Assembly (NCBI GenBank): GCA_002482415.1
Contig: DLFY01000298.1
Coordinates: 35,282 to 40,639 of the forward strand
Source of the DNA: Phycisphaerales bacterium UBA7708
Lineage (GTDB): Bacteria; Planctomycetota; Phycisphaerae; Sedimentisphaerales; Anaerohalosphaeraceae
DNA length: 5,358 nucleotides
Direction of reading: 5' to 3'
Shown: positions 4,397-5,358 of the stretch, piece by piece
Layout: each line of letters starts with the position of its first letter
Position numbering within the stretch: the first letter of the stretch is position 1
Made by a program: the position numbers and the translations under genes
Notes under the pieces: generated by a model
Database searches by the model: none
The model's input: only the letters and a program-made list of their open reading frames with translations
Told to the model about the DNA's origin: nothing

Positions 4397-5358
4397 ATGG
4401 CGCACTTATTTATTAAGGATATAAAACCCGGCATAAACATCAATGATATTTACCTGGTCACCCAGCCGGTACTCCGTCCCACGACCAAGGGCGATTTATA
4501 CATCGCGATGTACCTGTCCGACAAGACCGGCAAGGTCAACTGCCGGATGTGGCAGGCAACCGAATCCCTGTATCAGCAGATTCCCTCGGAGGGCTTTGTC
4601 CAGATTCGCGGCAAAAGCGAATTGTATCAAAATGCCCTCCAGATTGTGGTCAATGATATCCTGGTCGTCGGGCAGGACAAGGTCAACCTGGCTGATTACA
4701 TGGCCCGGACAGAAAAAGATGTGCCGACCATGTACAATCGCCTCAAGGAAATCCTCGGCAAGATTACCCATCCGCAAATCAAGGCCATTGTTGAGGCCTT
4801 TTTATATGATAAAGACCTGATGATCCTGTTCTGCAATGCCCCCGCGGCTATGCAGATGCATCATAATTTCCTTGGCGGCCTGCTGGAACACACACTCAAT
4901 ATGCTGGAAGTGGGCGAGGCCATTTACCCTCTCTATCCCAAAATTCAGAAAGATCTGGTCCGTGCGGCCATTTTCCTGCATGATATCGCCAAAACCAAAG
5001 AATTGTCGTATAAGGCTGCAATCTCCTATACTGATACAGGCCAATTGCTGGGTCATATCATCCTTGGTACCCAGATGGTTGCGCAGGCCGCGGATAAATT
5101 GGCCGCCGAAGGCAAGCCTGTCAATGGCCCTGTATTGGATAACCTGCTGCATATTATGGTCAGCCATCACGGCTCCTATGAATTCGGCTCGCCCAAACTG
5201 CCAGCCACGCCCGAGGCATTTATGGTTAATTACATCGACAATCTTGATGCCAAGATGAACCAGACAGCCTCACTGATTGAAAACGACAACTCTGAAGGCA
5301 ACTGGACCGGCTACCAGAAGTCGCTGGAAACCAAGCTGTACCGAATGCGGGTCCTGGA
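4397..5358 (+). CDS. yhaM: YhaM-type 3'-5' exoribonuclease, OB fold plus HD domain (3' end outside window)
   Basis: The family comprises metal-dependent 3'-5' exonucleases that trim RNA and, in some members, single-stranded DNA in the cytoplasm; the named example is YhaM of Bacillus subtilis. Residues about 15-92 form an OB-fold nucleic-acid binding domain (GDLYIAMYLSDKTGKVNCRMW at 32-52, interrupted only by loops). The HD domain follows with metal-site residues in order: HHNFLGGLLEHT at 155-166 (His165), FLHDIAKTKEL at 193-203 (His195, Asp196), GHIILG at 219-224 (His220), VSHHGSYEFGSPKLPATPEA at 255-274 (His257, His258), and Asp281 in YIDNLDAK. All expected ligands are present. With 320 residues visible and about 314 usual for the family, only a short tail should be missing. 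The ATG at 4397 follows GGAG at 5-nt spacing. It is divergent from the DUF2089 operon with no evident functional link. Identification is very sure. Confidence 0.95.
   Translation, partial: MAHLFIKDIKPGININDIYLVTQPVLRPTTKGDLYIAMYLSDKTGKVNCRMWQATESLYQQIPSEGFVQIRGKSELYQNALQIVVNDILVVGQDKVNLADYMARTEKDVPTMYNRLKEILGKITHPQIKAIVEAFLYDKDLMILFCNAPAAMQMHHNFLGGLLEHTLNMLEVGEAIYPLYPKIQKDLVRAAIFLHDIAKTKELSYKAAISYTDTGQLLGHIILGTQMVAQAADKLAAEGKPVNGPVLDNLLHIMVSHHGSYEFGSPKLPATPEAFMVNYIDNLDAKMNQTASLIENDNSEGNWTGYQKSLETKLYRMRVL

Noticed and set aside
4443..4820. Plus-strand frame of 125 codons, and a similar one at 4836-5258
   Set aside because: These are out-of-frame shadows of yhaM, rich in Arg, Ser and Pro; the yhaM frame itself is continuous from 4397 to the window end with all HD motifs.
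4496..5170. Minus-strand frames at 4496-4777 and 4802-5170
   Set aside because: They are antisense to yhaM, with no ribosome sites or recognisable domains.

Overview
The window looks like chromosomal DNA from a free-living bacterium with moderate GC coding regions and very AT-rich intergenic spacers. The Ffh and YhaM-type proteins, together with a DUF2089/Yip1-like/secreted-hydrolase gene set, suggest a planctomycete or another member of the PVC group. That placement is an impression from protein character only; no 16S or other strict phylogenetic marker is present. There are no tRNA or rRNA genes, transposases, CRISPR arrays or phage genes.

Layout. Positions 1-812 (minus) hold the N-terminal 270 residues of Ffh, the GTPase of the signal recognition particle; its C-terminal M domain lies outside the window. 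It has a good sigma70-type promoter at 898-926 and a leader of about 80 nt rich in short hairpins. Positions 813-1270 contain no convincing gene. They hold a GC-rich hairpin island (1083-1130), a nested 54-nt imperfect hairpin (1141-1194), a promoter-like sequence on the minus strand, and two very short convergent reading frames that could be microproteins or chance.

Positions 4130 down to 1271 (minus) form a tight four-gene operon: a 100-aa DUF2089 zinc-ribbon/helix-turn-helix protein; a 215-aa Yip1-like polytopic membrane protein joined to it by an ATGA stop/start overlap; a 449-aa exported DUF3887 plus alpha/beta-hydrolase protein 21 bp later; and a 172-aa membrane-anchored PH-like protein 23 bp after that. 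A strong promoter (TTGACT, 17 bp, TATATT) lies at 4196-4224. A perfect 10-bp inverted repeat sits directly upstream of its -35 box, in a very AT-rich divergent spacer.

Positions 4397-5358 (plus) encode nearly all of a YhaM-type 3'-5' exoribonuclease (OB fold plus HD domain). It is transcribed divergently from its own TATAAT box, beside a 9-bp direct repeat.

How the parts fit. Ffh (membrane protein targeting) and YhaM (RNA turnover) are housekeeping genes with no evident link to the operon between them. The operon is the most interesting part: one likely DNA-binding protein is co-expressed with two integral membrane proteins and one exported hydrolase. This suggests a small envelope-related module of unknown purpose, possibly autoregulated by the DUF2089 protein through the spacer palindromes. 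That role is inference.
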